DNA of 64,000 nt from Saccharofermentans sp. (GTDB taxonomy: Bacteria > Bacillota > Clostridia > Saccharofermentanales > Saccharofermentanaceae): contig JAIKWA010000050.1 of assembly GCA_024685135.1 (NCBI GenBank), positions 20,718 to 84,717 of the forward strand, in the 5' to 3' direction. Below are positions 51,408-60,554 of this stretch, one piece after another. Below the pieces are notes generated by a model. The model worked only from the letters and a program-made list of their open reading frames with translations. It was not told the DNA's origin and searched no databases. Each line of letters opens with the position of its first letter. The first letter of the stretch is position 1. A program made the position numbers and the translations under genes.

Positions 51408-52798
51408 ATCTTGGATACGATATTCTGCATCCAGTAGCCCTTGCGAAGGATGACATATCCGATCGCGCACTTTATAAAATCCAGGCAGTGTATGATCGTA
51501 AAGATCAAGATTACATTAAGCGATGTAAATCTTGTAAGTACAAATGCCGCAGGAACTGATATCACCATCATGAACACGGAATCAAACAGGAAGGTGACCA
51601 AGGTCTTACCGCCTGCCCTTATCGTAAAATACGAGCTGTGCAGGAAAGCTTCCTTGGGATAGAAAAGTGCCTGCACGATGATAAACATCATACCGAGACG
51701 CTTTGCTTCATCGGATACGTCATAAAGCGTCGGGTAAAACCATGAGGTGGCAAGAAGGAAAGCTCCTACTGCTAAAGCGAGCATCAGGGATGTTGCGATT
51801 ATCTTGTTATCAACCTCTCTCGCCTTCTTCATATCGCCTGCGCCCAGATATCTTCCGACTATTATAGCGACCGCATCTCCTGTCGCAAGGAAAGCGATAT
51901 TGAATACATTGTTGATGTTATTGGAGATGCTCTGCCCCGCTACTACATTAAGTCCTCTTAAAGAATAAGCCTGTCCCAGGAGGAATATTCCAAGTGACCA
52001 GAAGGTCTCATTGACGAGAAGCGGAAGACCTGTCGTAATAAACTTCTTAAGCTGGTTTAAAGGGACCTTCAGGGTCTTATATACGCCCTTAAAGTATGTA
52101 ACCTTCTCGATATTAACTATTACCCAGATCCTTATAACTGCAAATTCCACTCCCCTTGCGATCAAGGTAGCGATTGCAGCGCCGTTTACTCCCATCTCGG
52201 GGAAGCCGAACTTACCGAAGATGAGAAGATAGTTGAAGGTAAGATTGACGGCTACGGAAATAAGCCCCGCATTCATCGGTACAACCGTCTGTCCGCACTC
52301 TCTTAATGTGCCCGCGTAAGTGTTGGTAAGCATTACGAGGGGCAAGGTAAGGATTATTATGTGCAGATAATCAAGACCCAGAGAAAGCGTTAATGCAAGA
52401 TCTCCTCCATCTTCGCTCTCATGCAGGAACAAGGATATGATGTCTGCTCCCCAAAACCACATGATAGCTGCAGATATTAAGACCAGTAAGACGCCTAACA
52501 TCATCTTGAACCTTATCGTGTTCTTTATTCCCTCTTCGTCTCCCTTGCCGTAGAACTGCGCGGTAAATATGCCTGCGCCGGACAAGCCGCCGAATATGCA
52601 AAGGAAATATACGAACATGATCTGATTTACTATTGCGACAGCAGAAACAGTCTCTGTTCCCAATCCGCCAACCATGAGATTGTCGAGCAAAGATACGAAA
52701 TTCGTTATTCCGTTCTGCACCATGATGGGCAGAGCTACTCCCATAAGCATCCGATAGAACTTACGGTCGCCGATGAATTTACTTTTAAATTGATTCAA
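51404..52798 (-). CDS. MATE family efflux transporter
   Basis: A 464-aa polytopic protein with about 12 TM helices in two similar halves. It begins FYRMLMGVALPIMVQNGITNFVSLLDNLMVGGLGTETVSAVAIVNQ, the standard MATE N-terminus, and has the second-half equivalent ITTGLPLLVNETFWSLGIFLL. These are Na+- or H+-coupled exporters of drugs and metabolites; the substrate is not predictable. It begins 11 nt after queH and is last in the ruvC-ruvA-ruvB-queH-MATE run. Confidence 0.92.
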   Translation of the reverse strand: MNQFKSKFIGDRKFYRMLMGVALPIMVQNGITNFVSLLDNLMVGGLGTETVSAVAIVNQIMFVYFLCIFGGLSGAGIFTAQFYGKGDEEGIKNTIRFKMMLGVLLVLISAAIMWFWGADIISLFLHESEDGGDLALTLSLGLDYLHIIILTLPLVMLTNTYAGTLRECGQTVVPMNAGLISVAVNLTFNYLLIFGKFGFPEMGVNGAAIATLIARGVEFAVIRIWVIVNIEKVTYFKGVYKTLKVPLNQLKKFITTGLPLLVNETFWSLGIFLLGQAYSLRGLNVVAGQSISNNINNVFNIAFLATGDAVAIIVGRYLGAGDMKKAREVDNKIIATSLMLALAVGAFLLATSWFYPTLYDVSDEAKRLGMMFIIVQALFYPKEAFLHSSYFTIRAGGKTLVTFLFDSVFMMVISVPAAFVLTRFTSLNVILIFTIIHCLDFIKCAIGYVILRKGYWMQNIVSKI

Positions 52799-52809
52799 GA
52801 ACTTTCCCT

Positions 52810-53373
52810 TCAGCCTTCTTCAAAGGATCTGTAAATCTTATCACGGAACTTGGATTCTTCAAGAGAGAATATACAACCGCAGAACTTTTGTCTGTAAAGA
52901 CCTATCTCCCTTGCAAGATCCTGACCATGCCTGAAACCGGGCCTGAAATCTATATATTCGAAATCCACATTGTATTTGCGTGCTTTGGTCTCAGCGATAT
53001 TTGCGATCTTATCGTGCTGCTGATACGGGCTTACGAGAAGAGTGGTGCTGAATGAATCAAAGCCGTTCTCTGAAGCAAACTTCGCTATCGCATCCATTCG
53101 CATGTCGTAACACATATCGCATCTGGTCTCAAATTCTTCGAGATATGTCTTGGAAAGCCAGTATTCTTCCTCGCAGCTGTCATCACCCTTGATAAGGCTT
53201 ACCTTATAGTGATCAGCTGCTATCTGAAGATTCTCATATCTCCTGTTCCATTCAAACTCAGGGTGGATATTGGGGTTATACCAGAAGATCTCGAGATCTT
53301 TGCCCTGCCCCGTCAGGAGTTCTAACGGGTACATAGCACAGGGACCGCAGCATGCATGAAGAAGAAGAGACAT
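52810..53373 (-). CDS. queH: Epoxyqueuosine reductase QueH
   Basis: Reduces epoxyqueuosine to queuosine in tRNA, the non-cobalamin alternative to QueG. The DUF208/QueH signature is clear: LLHACCGPCAMYPLELL, FETRCDMCYDMRM (paired cysteines), STTLLVSPYQQHDKI and the C-terminal YRQKFCGCIFSLEES that completes the iron-sulfur/metal site. At 187 aa the length is normal. Its ATG shares a base with the ruvB stop. Confidence 0.92.
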   Translation of the reverse strand: MSLLLHACCGPCAMYPLELLTGQGKDLEIFWYNPNIHPEFEWNRRYENLQIAADHYKVSLIKGDDSCEEEYWLSKTYLEEFETRCDMCYDMRMDAIAKFASENGFDSFSTTLLVSPYQQHDKIANIAETKARKYNVDFEYIDFRPGFRHGQDLAREIGLYRQKFCGCIFSLEESKFRDKIYRSFEEG

Positions 53374-54461
53374 CAGTTGTCCTCTCCGTCAGATAAGATA
53401 TCGTCTATAGATACATTGTTACTAGAAGGAACAGTATACATATTAGGCGGCATGGGTATCTTAAGATGCTCGAATGCCCTTGCAGTGAGCATCCTGCCGC
53501 GCGGTGTCTTCTGGATAAAGCCGTTCTGGAGTAAGAATGGCTCATATACATCTTCTATGGTTATCTGGTCCTCGCCTGTTGTTGCAGCCAGAGTCTCAAG
53601 ACCTACCGGGCCGCCTCTGAAGACATCAGCGATCGTCATGAGCATCCTTCTGTCTATGGTATCAAGGCCGATCTCGTCGATATCGAGCCTTGCAAGACCG
53701 AAGTCGGATACTTCCTTGTCAATAACATCCTTATCCATATAAGAAGCAAAGTCCCTCATACGCTTAAGGAGTCTTATAGCGATCCTCGGAGTTCCTCTTG
53801 ATCTTGAGGCGATATTGCGAAGACCATCCTGATTGATCTCAATGCCGAGCAAAGAAGCATCTCTTGATAAGATCTTCATAAGGTCTTCCGTCTCATAGAG
53901 CTCTAATCTTGAGACCATACCGAATCTGTCACGCAGAGGATTGGATATCATACCGGCTCTCGTCGTGGCACCGATCAGGGTAAAGTGCGGAAGGTCGAGT
54001 CTCATAGATCTTGCCGCAGGGCCCTTACCGATCATAAGATCGAGCTTAAAGTCCTCCATAGCAGGATATAAGACCTCTTCGACGCTCTTGCTGAGTCTGT
54101 GGATCTCATCGATAAATAAGACTTCGTTCTCCTCGAGGTTAGTGAGGATAGCTGCAAGGTCTCCTGCCTTCTCGATCGAAGGACCTGTGGTTATGTGAAG
54201 ACCTACGCCCATCTCATTTGCGATGATGCCTGCAAGTGTAGTCTTACCGAGTCCCGGAGGGCCGTAGAGGAGGACATGGTCCAATGCTTCTCCCCTCTTC
54301 TTGGCAGCATCAATGAAGATCTTGAGATTGGTCTTGATCTTCTCCTGTCCTGCGTAGTCTTCAAGCCTTGTAGGCCTTAATGCCTTATCGTCGCCGTCGG
54401 AAGGTTGACGCACTCTGCCGAGCACGCGCTCCTCTTCATAACCGAAACTTCCGTCACTCAT
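53373..54461 (-). CDS. ruvB: Holliday junction branch-migration helicase RuvB
   Basis: A 362-aa AAA+ motor that drives branch migration with RuvA. Motifs: [39 protein letters not shown] (Walker A), [15 protein letters not shown] (Walker B), [22 protein letters not shown] (sensor 1 and arginine finger) and the C-terminal winged helix ([40 protein letters not shown]). Its N-terminal extension (about 25 aa) is slightly longer than usual. It overlaps ruvA by 4 nt. Confidence 0.97.
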   Translation of the reverse strand: MSDGSFGYEEERVLGRVRQPSDGDDKALRPTRLEDYAGQEKIKTNLKIFIDAAKKRGEALDHVLLYGPPGLGKTTLAGIIANEMGVGLHITTGPSIEKAGDLAAILTNLEENEVLFIDEIHRLSKSVEEVLYPAMEDFKLDLMIGKGPAARSMRLDLPHFTLIGATTRAGMISNPLRDRFGMVSRLELYETEDLMKILSRDASLLGIEINQDGLRNIASRSRGTPRIAIRLLKRMRDFASYMDKDVIDKEVSDFGLARLDIDEIGLDTIDRRMLMTIADVFRGGPVGLETLAATTGEDQITIEDVYEPFLLQNGFIQKTPRGRMLTARAFEHLKIPMPPNMYTVPSSNNVSIDDILSDGEDN

Positions 54462-55072
54462 GTAATCTTACTTCCTGATGCTATCTTAAGAGACTTCTTG
54501 ATGAGCTCTTCAAGGGTTATACCCTCTTCGTATGCAGCGGCAACTGCGCTGCTCGCTTCACTCTCCTTATATCCTAACACAAGAAGAGCTCCTGCCGCAT
54601 CAGAAGTAACCGAGGAATTAACGGGAGCCGAGTTAGATACAGGCGCAATACTGCCCATGGCCTTCTGCTGTTCCTTGAGCTTATCCTTGAGCTCTAATAC
54701 TATCCTCTCCGCGGTCTTCTTGCCGAGACCCTTAACGGAGGTAAGAAGATGTATATCGCCGCTCATGACGGCTACTGCGATCTGCTCGGGAGTGATCGTG
54801 GAACAGATATTATGTGCTACCTTGGGACCGATACCGCTTACTGTAAGGAGCTTGAGGAATATATCCTTCTGGGAGGCATCTGCAAAGCCGTATAAGGATA
54901 TATCGTCCTCTCTTACGCTCTGATAGACATAGACCTTGGCCTGCTCGCCGATCTTGCCTAAAGTTGCGGATATCATTATGGGACAGTTAATGAGATAACC
55001 TACCCCGTTATTGTCTATAACGATCTGTGAATCGTTCCTTGATTCAATGGTGCCCTTGATGTATGCGTACAT
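54458..55072 (-). CDS. ruvA: Holliday junction DNA-binding subunit RuvA
   Basis: A 204-aa tetrameric junction-binding protein. Domain I is an OB fold ([28 protein letters not shown]). Domain II carries the helix-hairpin-helix repeats ([15 protein letters not shown] and [23 protein letters not shown]). Domain III (about 155-204) is a RuvB-contacting helical bundle ([17 protein letters not shown]). Its ATG lies 8 nt after the ruvC stop. Confidence 0.96.
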   Translation of the reverse strand: MYAYIKGTIESRNDSQIVIDNNGVGYLINCPIMISATLGKIGEQAKVYVYQSVREDDISLYGFADASQKDIFLKLLTVSGIGPKVAHNICSTITPEQIAVAVMSGDIHLLTSVKGLGKKTAERIVLELKDKLKEQQKAMGSIAPVSNSAPVNSSVTSDAAGALLVLGYKESEASSAVAAAYEEGITLEELIKKSLKIASGSKIT

Positions 55073-55080
55073 ATTAACTC

Positions 55081-55641
55081 CTAACCGAATTCATTCCTCT
55101 TGGTATAGCCGTATCTTCCATACTGATATCCTGACACAGCCTTACCTGCAAATCTAACGCCTGTATTAGCCAGACAGATGGCAAGTGCGAGACCGTCTGC
55201 AGCATCGTCAGGCTTGGGGACGGATTCGAGACCTAAGATAGACTTGGTCATCATCTGCATCTGCTTCTTCTCGGCCTTGCCGTAACCTGTTATCGCAAGC
55301 TTGACCTGACCGGGTGTAAACTCGAATACTTCAAGCCCTGCTCTTGCTGCCTCTGCGATAACTACGCCTCTTGCCTGAGCTGTACCTACGACAGTCGTAT
55401 GGTTATGTCCCATGAACAATTCCTCTATGGACATATACTGGGGCTTAAACTGCTCTAACAGATAGCGCATCTTATCGCTTATGGCAAGAAGCCTTAAGGG
55501 GAAATCCGTATGTGCCTTGGTCTCTATAACACCGTAGTCAACGCACTTGATCTTGTTGCCTACTTTATCGATTATGCCGTAACCTGTTATCGCATAGCCC
55601 GGGTCTATACCGATTATCCTGGTCACAGTAGGTTCAGCCAT
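55081..55641 (-). CDS. ruvC: Crossover junction endodeoxyribonuclease RuvC
   Basis: A 186-aa resolvase that nicks Holliday junctions. The four acidic residues are visible in IGIDPGYAITGYG, SIEELFMGHN and KPDDAADGLALAIC. VGTAQARGVVIAEAARAGLEVFEFTPGQVK is the conserved central region. The tail YQYGRYGYTKRNEFG is slightly longer than in many homologs. It is the first gene of the ruvCAB set, 51 nt downstream of the unrelated phosphorylase gene end on the same strand. Confidence 0.95.
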   Translation of the reverse strand: MAEPTVTRIIGIDPGYAITGYGIIDKVGNKIKCVDYGVIETKAHTDFPLRLLAISDKMRYLLEQFKPQYMSIEELFMGHNHTTVVGTAQARGVVIAEAARAGLEVFEFTPGQVKLAITGYGKAEKKQMQMMTKSILGLESVPKPDDAADGLALAICLANTGVRFAGKAVSGYQYGRYGYTKRNEFG

Positions 55642-55692
55642 AATTATCCTCTCGCATTAAAACATTTGTTCGTATTATACACTATTCGCGGA

Positions 55693-57027
55693 TTAAGACA
55701 AGACATCTATGACAGCCTTATGAGATTCAGGCGCAGTATCGCTGATCTCATAAGCTTCGTGTATAAGATCCATGGCATCGTATAAGGCTTCCTCGGGAAG
55801 CGAGGCACCTTCACCCGTACAGATGGAGCAGAGTCTGTCTCCCCTTCTCACATTATCGCCTACCTTGGCATATAAGCAGATACCTGCGCCGTAATCGAGA
55901 GCGCTCTCCTTGGTAAGTCTTCCTGCGCCGAGCTTAACCGAAGCCTTGCCTATGAGATCTGCTCTTACCCTTGTTATATATCCTGTATCAGGGCTCGTTA
56001 CGAACATCGATTCGAAGGGACGCTCCACATACAAAGGCGAGCCCTGACTGTTAACGGAGCCTCCCTGAGAGAGGATAAGCTCTACATATCTCGATAAAGC
56101 CCTGCCGTCTGTAAGCCTTGCTATGCACTCAGCCTTGATCTCGTCTTCTATCATGCCGTTATCCTTGCCGGATAACGAGACGAGCTTTGCAGCAAGAGCC
56201 GTTACGACTGCTATAACATCGCTTGAGCCTCTGCCTGTGAGAGTCTCATATACTTCCTGCATCTCTAAGACATTGCCTACGCATCTTCCCAAAGGCTGAT
56301 CCATATCGGTTATGATCGCACATGTCTTAAGACCTGCAAGCTTGCCTATCTTGATCATGGCTTCGGAAAGAGCTCTTGCATCATCCACATTCTTCATGAA
56401 GGCACCGCTGCCGCAGGTAACATCCAATACCAGAGCCTTGGCTCCGCCCGCTATCTTCTTGCTCATGATGCTCGATGCGATGAGCGGGATAGAATCGACG
56501 GTTCCCGTTACATCCCTTAATGCGTATAAGACCTTGTCGGCAGGAGCAAGATTTGCCGTCTGCCCGGATATTACCATCTTGGATCCCTTGGCAAGTTCCT
56601 TGATCTTCTCGGGAGTAAGGGATGCATTAAAGCCTGCTATCGATTCAAACTTATCTACCGTGCCTCCGGTAAAGCCGAGGCCTCTGCCGGAGAGTTTTAC
56701 GGTGGTCACGTCAAAAGTCGCGAGCAAAGGGATAAGGATAGGAGTTATCTTATCGCCTACGCCGCCCGTTGAATGCTTATCTACGGGGATGCCGTCCAAG
56801 TAAGACAGATCATTGACCTCGCCTGAATGAGCCATCTCGAGAGTAAGAGTCGTCATCTCACGCTCGTCCATACCATTTAACACGATAGCCATGAGAAGAC
56901 TCGATATCTGATAATCGGGGATCGTAGCGTTTGTAACACCTGTAACGAAATACTTGATCTGTTCATCTGTAAGCGCCTTGCCGTAACGCTTATCAAGGAT
57001 AATGTCTATCATCTCCATATAAGTCAC
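55693..57027 (-). CDS. Pyrimidine-nucleoside (thymidine) phosphorylase
   Basis: A 444-aa enzyme that splits thymidine or uridine with phosphate to the base and (deoxy)ribose-1-phosphate. Landmarks: DKHSTGGVGDKITPILIPLLA (phosphate site), LSGRGLGFTGGTVDKFESIAGF, SSIMSKKIAGGAKALVLDVTCGSGAFM and a C-terminal domain ending GICLYAKVGDNVRRGDRLCSI. The length fits DeoA/Pdp (the two names differ by substrate, which I cannot decide). It lies downstream of tRNA-Lys with a terminator between, so it needs its own promoter; none was convincing. Confidence 0.93.
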   Translation of the reverse strand: MTYMEMIDIILDKRYGKALTDEQIKYFVTGVTNATIPDYQISSLLMAIVLNGMDEREMTTLTLEMAHSGEVNDLSYLDGIPVDKHSTGGVGDKITPILIPLLATFDVTTVKLSGRGLGFTGGTVDKFESIAGFNASLTPEKIKELAKGSKMVISGQTANLAPADKVLYALRDVTGTVDSIPLIASSIMSKKIAGGAKALVLDVTCGSGAFMKNVDDARALSEAMIKIGKLAGLKTCAIITDMDQPLGRCVGNVLEMQEVYETLTGRGSSDVIAVVTALAAKLVSLSGKDNGMIEDEIKAECIARLTDGRALSRYVELILSQGGSVNSQGSPLYVERPFESMFVTSPDTGYITRVRADLIGKASVKLGAGRLTKESALDYGAGICLYAKVGDNVRRGDRLCSICTGEGASLPEEALYDAMDLIHEAYEISDTAPESHKAVIDVLS

Positions 57028-57060
57028 CTGTAAAATGAAAAATAATATACATATGATAAC

Positions 57061-57092
57061 AAAAAAAGACTGCGAAAAGTATTCACAGTCTT
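57061..57092 (-). terminator. Terminator after tRNA-Lys
   Basis: On minus: AAGACTG, 13-nt loop, CAGTCTTTTTTT, ending in a seven-T run. It begins 5 nt after the tRNA 3' end. Confidence 0.75.
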
Positions 57093-57096
57093 CTTA

Positions 57097-57173
57097 TGGT
57101 GCACCTCCAGGGACTCGAACCCTGGGCCCACTGATTAAGAGTCAGTTGCTCTACCATCTGAGCTAGAGGTGCA
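57097..57173 (-). tRNA. tRNA-Lys (anticodon CTT), CCA encoded
   Basis: On minus the sequence folds as a full cloverleaf. Acceptor stem TGCACCT/AGGTGCA, D arm around AGCTCAGATGGTAGAGCA, and anticodon stem ACTGA/TCAGT with loop CTCTTAA (anticodon CTT). The T arm is CAGGGTTCGAGTCCCTG and the 3' CCA is encoded. It stands alone between an oxidoreductase gene and a phosphorylase gene, with its own promoter and terminator. Confidence 0.96.
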
Positions 57174-57190
57174 TTAACGCAACGCAAGTT

Positions 57191-57219
57191 ATTATAGCCA
57201 TTCACTTTTATTAAGTCAA
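57191..57219 (-). promoter_or_regulatory. Strong promoter for tRNA-Lys
   Basis: On minus: TTGACT (57219-57214), 17-nt spacer, TATAAT (57196-57191), which is 11/12 to consensus. The predicted start is about 11 nt before the mature tRNA 5' end. It lies just beyond the stop of the Gfo/Idh/MocA gene. Confidence 0.88.
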
Positions 57220-57228
57220 TAACTATTT

Positions 57229-58350
57229 TCAGGTATTTTCGGTATTTTCGAAAAAGCCCTGCATCATCTCCGAAGAGAAGTCTTCCTTAAGGGGCAAAGC
57301 TACAGGTTCTCTAAGCAAAGCAGACTTGTAGATGCCCATTAAAGTATCAACAGAAGAAAAGCCCGCATAGGCATCTGCAACAGGCTCCTTACCCTCTGTA
57401 AGGCTCTTTGCAAGATCGCTGTAGATACCGAGATGAGGATTAAGTGCGCACTTGTACGAGAACAATCCGCCTTCCTTATACTGCTTCCTCATATAGTATC
57501 CGTTGAGCTTCTTTACCTTGCCGTCTTCACGCTTCAAAAGGATATTCATGTGAGGCTTGCCGGAGGAAAGCCCCATCGTTATGCTGCCGTTCTCACAGAA
57601 GACACTGAATTCCGCTTCGTGCCTGGAATCTAATGTTGCCGTCGTTCCCTCGACGGAAGCAAGAGCGCCGTTCTCAAGTCTTAATACCGCCATACCGAGA
57701 TCTTCTGCCTCTATATTGCGAAGACGCTTTGCAAGCATTGCCTGTGCCTGGACAGGCTCTGAGCCCATAAGCCAAACGAGGAGATCTATAGCATGGATGG
57801 TCTGGTTCATCATGGCGCCGCCGTCGCTCTTCCATGTCCCTCTCCAGGCAGCACTTGAATAGTAATCCTCACCGTGTCCCCACCTTACATAGATAGAGCC
57901 GTGAGTAACCTTGCCGAACTTGCCGATGTTTATATCGTCACGAACCAATCCTACGATAGGAAGATAACGGTAGATGTGACCCATGGCGATCTTCTTGCCG
58001 GTCTTGCGTGAGAGTTCATAAAGCTCACGGGACTGGGCGGAAGTCATGGTCATAGGCTTTTCGAGTAAGAGATTGGAGCCGTGCTCCATCGCAAATGTCG
58101 CTATCTGATAATGAAGGCCTGAGGGCACGGTTACGGCGGTTATATCGGGCTTTACTTCTTCTATCGCAACCTTGTAGTCGCTGTAGATCTTGGTGCCTGC
58201 AAAACCCTTAACGGAAGACAGGAGCCTGTTTGCAGAATCTTCGTTGGTATCTGCAACTGCAGCAAGCTCGAGATCTGTAAGTTTGGATATTGCCTTAAGA
58301 TGCTTAACAGAAACCCTGCCGCATCCGATGATAACAACTTTGTATGCCAT
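57229..58350 (-). CDS. Gfo/Idh/MocA family oxidoreductase
   Basis: A 373-aa NAD(P)-dependent sugar or inositol dehydrogenase type. The N-terminal Rossmann fold has VVIIGCGRVSVKHLKAI (GxGxxxxxH) and LLLEKPMTMTSAQSREL (EKP, catalytic Lys). The C-terminal half carries GGAMMNQTIHAIDLLVWLMG with the conserved His. The substrate is unknown. It follows the ECF S-component gene by 11 nt, so the two may be cotranscribed; it could also relate to sugar-nucleotide metabolism for the cell surface. That link is only positional. Confidence 0.92.
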   Translation of the reverse strand: MAYKVVIIGCGRVSVKHLKAISKLTDLELAAVADTNEDSANRLLSSVKGFAGTKIYSDYKVAIEEVKPDITAVTVPSGLHYQIATFAMEHGSNLLLEKPMTMTSAQSRELYELSRKTGKKIAMGHIYRYLPIVGLVRDDINIGKFGKVTHGSIYVRWGHGEDYYSSAAWRGTWKSDGGAMMNQTIHAIDLLVWLMGSEPVQAQAMLAKRLRNIEAEDLGMAVLRLENGALASVEGTTATLDSRHEAEFSVFCENGSITMGLSSGKPHMNILLKREDGKVKKLNGYYMRKQYKEGGLFSYKCALNPHLGIYSDLAKSLTEGKEPVADAYAGFSSVDTLMGIYKSALLREPVALPLKEDFSSEMMQGFFENTENT

Positions 58351-58361
58351 AATGCCTCCGT

Positions 58362-58868
58362 TTATTTAACGGATTTAAGTTTATCACAAAAACGGTATTT
58401 AAACAGGTATGTAAGCGGGATACCGATGACGAGTGCGCCTGTTGCCTGTATGAGATTAGGTACAACGGAGCCCAGAGCCGGGGTAAAACCGTAGAAGAAC
58501 ACTTCAAAGGAGAAGTAACCTAATACCATTATGGCTTCGATCGCAAGGGCTGCAAGAAGCCTCCTGACGAAAGAGGGTTTTGACGCCTTGTACAAGATAA
58601 GGCCTCCTACGGCGCCCATTAAGCCCTTGATAACAAAGGTGGGAGCGATATACACGGGATACCCTGCTATAAGGTCAGCGATGGCTGAACCGATGGACGA
58701 TGCGAAAAAAGCATAAGGTCCGAAGATATAAGACGTGACATAGATAACCGCATCACCTAAATTGATGTAGCCGATGCCTGTGGGGACTCTAAGCTGAGTG
58801 CCTGCAAAGACAAGTGCCGCAAAAACACCTGACAGAGCAACCAGTTGTAATCTCATTCGTCTATCCAT
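58362..58868 (-). CDS. ECF transporter S component
   Basis: The track ORF starts at 58994 in non-coding sequence; MDRRMRLQLVALSGV at 58868 (or M at 58856) is the likely beginning, although no strong ribosome binding site is visible. The 168-aa product has about five to six TM helices and the S-component pattern TGIGYINLGDAVIYVTSYIFGPYAFFASSIGSAIADLIAG, as in PF07155-type substrate-binding subunits of energy-coupling-factor vitamin transporters. The ligand is not readable. It needs the shared EcfAAT module, encoded elsewhere. Confidence 0.85.
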   Translation of the reverse strand: MDRRMRLQLVALSGVFAALVFAGTQLRVPTGIGYINLGDAVIYVTSYIFGPYAFFASSIGSAIADLIAGYPVYIAPTFVIKGLMGAVGGLILYKASKPSFVRRLLAALAIEAIMVLGYFSFEVFFYGFTPALGSVVPNLIQATGALVIGIPLTYLFKYRFCDKLKSVK

Positions 58869-58962
58869 GCGAAGAGAATAACATTTACATTGTAGTGCAT
58901 ACAATTTCGGTATTATCCAAATTTTGTATATTACGCATATAAAGTCTTTATGCAAAATAAGG

Positions 58963-58968
58963 TATAAT
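58963..58968 (+). promoter_or_regulatory. -10 box of the MraY-like gene
   Basis: Exact TATAAT 26 nt before the ATG. No good -35 is seen at 16-18 nt upstream, so the promoter call is tentative. Confidence 0.4.
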
Positions 58969-58994
58969 TCAAGAACTTTACAGGAGATGCTCAT

Positions 58995-59987
58995 ATGACT
59001 ATTTATTGGATTACCTTAGGCGTGGGAGCTTTAATCTCATTCCTGCTTACTTATCTCTTTATGGCAAAAAGACCTTTGGAGAATTCTCTTATAGGTCACG
59101 ACCGCGGACGTAAATTTGCAGAAGGCGCACAGGTCAATGTCGGCAAGCCTACGGGTGTCGGAGTTTACTTCATAACCGTATTCACGATCATATCCCTTAT
59201 AGCAGTAGACATCTGTTATTCAGATATCGGCGTTATAACCGGCATACTCATGGTGTTCGTTGCCATGATCACAGGCCTTTTAGACGACAGATCCAAGAAA
59301 GCCTGGAACGAGTACATCAAGGGCGGCCTTGATTTCGGTGTAGCTATTCTTGCAGCTCTTGCGGCAACATTCTGCTTATTCGACGGTGAAGTAGTCATCT
59401 CCCTTACAGGTTACCACCTTGCAATGAACAAGATCGTATTCTTCATCCTTGCAGTTATCCTCTTTATCGTATCCATCAATGCGACTAATGCCACAGACGG
59501 CATAGACGGCCTGTCTGCAACACTTTCCATATTTACCATTATCGCTCTTACGATAGCAGCTTACTTCAACGGAACGTTGCAGTACGACGGTCTCCTCATA
59601 GGCTGCTTCCTCATCATGTGCCTTCTTGCATATCTTAAGTTCAACTTCTTCCCGAGCAAAGTCCTTATGGGCGATGCGGGTTCAAGAGGTCTGGGCGTCT
59701 TTATCGCTTTCTATGCGATATACCTCAACATCCCTTTTGCGTATCTTATCGTAGGACTTCCCTTCCTTCTTGACGGCGGTATCTCAGTCCTCAAGATCAC
59801 GGTCGGAAGACTCACAAAGAAGAAGATCATCTTATTTAAGAACATCCTCACACCCTTCCATGAAGAGCTCAAAAAGAAGAGAGGCATGAAGGTTCCCCAG
59901 GTCTATAAGACCATCACCATACCTTCTGCCGTATTAGACACTGTCTATGCTGCAGCTGTTATGATAATACTGTTGTTCTTTAATTAA
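58995..59987 (+). CDS. MraY-like glycosyltransferase family 4 membrane transferase
   Basis: A 330-aa polytopic protein (about ten TM helices) of the family that transfers phospho-sugars to undecaprenyl phosphate (MraY, WecA, TagO). Shared motifs: GLLDDRSKK (Asp-Asp), NATNATDGIDGLSAT and LMGDAGSRGLGVF (third Asp). It differs from standard MraY in two places: the KxGTPTMGG loop reads NVGKPTGVGVY, and the PLHHHFE histidine loop reads TPFHEELKKKRGMKVPQVYK, with one His. The HLHHR of WecA/TagO is also absent. It is either a divergent MraY or a transferase for another glycan. AGGAGATG precedes the ATG. Confidence 0.8.
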   Translation: MTIYWITLGVGALISFLLTYLFMAKRPLENSLIGHDRGRKFAEGAQVNVGKPTGVGVYFITVFTIISLIAVDICYSDIGVITGILMVFVAMITGLLDDRSKKAWNEYIKGGLDFGVAILAALAATFCLFDGEVVISLTGYHLAMNKIVFFILAVILFIVSINATNATDGIDGLSATLSIFTIIALTIAAYFNGTLQYDGLLIGCFLIMCLLAYLKFNFFPSKVLMGDAGSRGLGVFIAFYAIYLNIPFAYLIVGLPFLLDGGISVLKITVGRLTKKKIILFKNILTPFHEELKKKRGMKVPQVYKTITIPSAVLDTVYAAAVMIILLFFN

Positions 59988-60164
59988 GGTTTCTATCCTC
60001 TTAAATACAGCTCTTCACGATTTTCTTGGGATCAGCATAAAGCACATCTTAACTTCCTGATGAAGTCAGTCGGGGATTGTTCGTTCCGGATTTTATTCCA
60101 AGATTTGAGGTTTTCCGGGAACAGATTTGGTCCTACGGTTTGGTCCGACTTATGTAAGCATGAT

Positions 60165-60199
60165 AAAGGGGCTGCGAACATCTATTCCACAGCCCCTTT
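60165..60199. terminator. 10-bp GC-rich hairpin, possible bidirectional terminator
   Basis: AAAGGGGCTG / CAGCCCCTTT with a 15-nt loop. A-tract on one side and TTT on the other. It lies about 180 nt after the MraY-like gene and could end that transcript. Confidence 0.45.
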
Positions 60200-60452
60200 G
60201 CATTAATCACACCATACTACGACAGTATTCATTATTTGTCTGCAATTTGATTTATTAAGCAGGCACTAATTAAAGCAGTTCTATGCGGATAACTATATAT
60301 GGATTCCAATTTGTTTCAAAACCACAATATATAGTAGTATTATTCCATCCTTTATTCTCATTCCGTTTCTTTCCCAGACTTATTAGGAACATCTTGGGAA
60401 CATTCCTATTTCCAAATCGCATCTGCAAAACAGGGGCATCTCGGATGGATTA

Positions 60453-60510
60453 TTGAATAGTATAAACCTTGTGAATGCACCTATTTGTGTGTAACAAGGT
60501 TTCTATTCAA
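60453..60510. repeat. Imperfect inverted repeat next to the HTH ORF
   Basis: TTGAATAG-tat-AAACCTTGT pairs with ACAAGGTTT-CTATTCAA around a loop of about 20 nt (17 bp plus a 3-nt bulge). It sits 45 nt beyond the 3' end of the transposase-like ORF. It has no T run, so it looks more like an element-associated structure than a terminator. Confidence 0.55.
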
Positions 60511-60554
60511 TTTTCAAGGTTCTATGTATATATTATACACCGATCTATCATCAC

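Larger units (their letters stand above)
59988..60554. other. 567-bp non-coding, decayed stretch
   Basis: No gene with a start and ribosome binding site is seen. It holds two hairpins (60165-60199 and 60453-60510). On minus, 60032 to about 60163 stays open for some 43 codons and ends in a protein-like tail (PENLKSWNKIRNEQSPTDFI), but lacks a start; it may be a gene remnant or chance. Base composition shifts to AT-rich from about 60.2 kb. Confidence 0.5.

Noticed and set aside
57038-57228. A second tRNA or riboswitch around tRNA-Lys
   Set aside because: Only one cloverleaf is found; the flanks are explained by the promoter and terminator.
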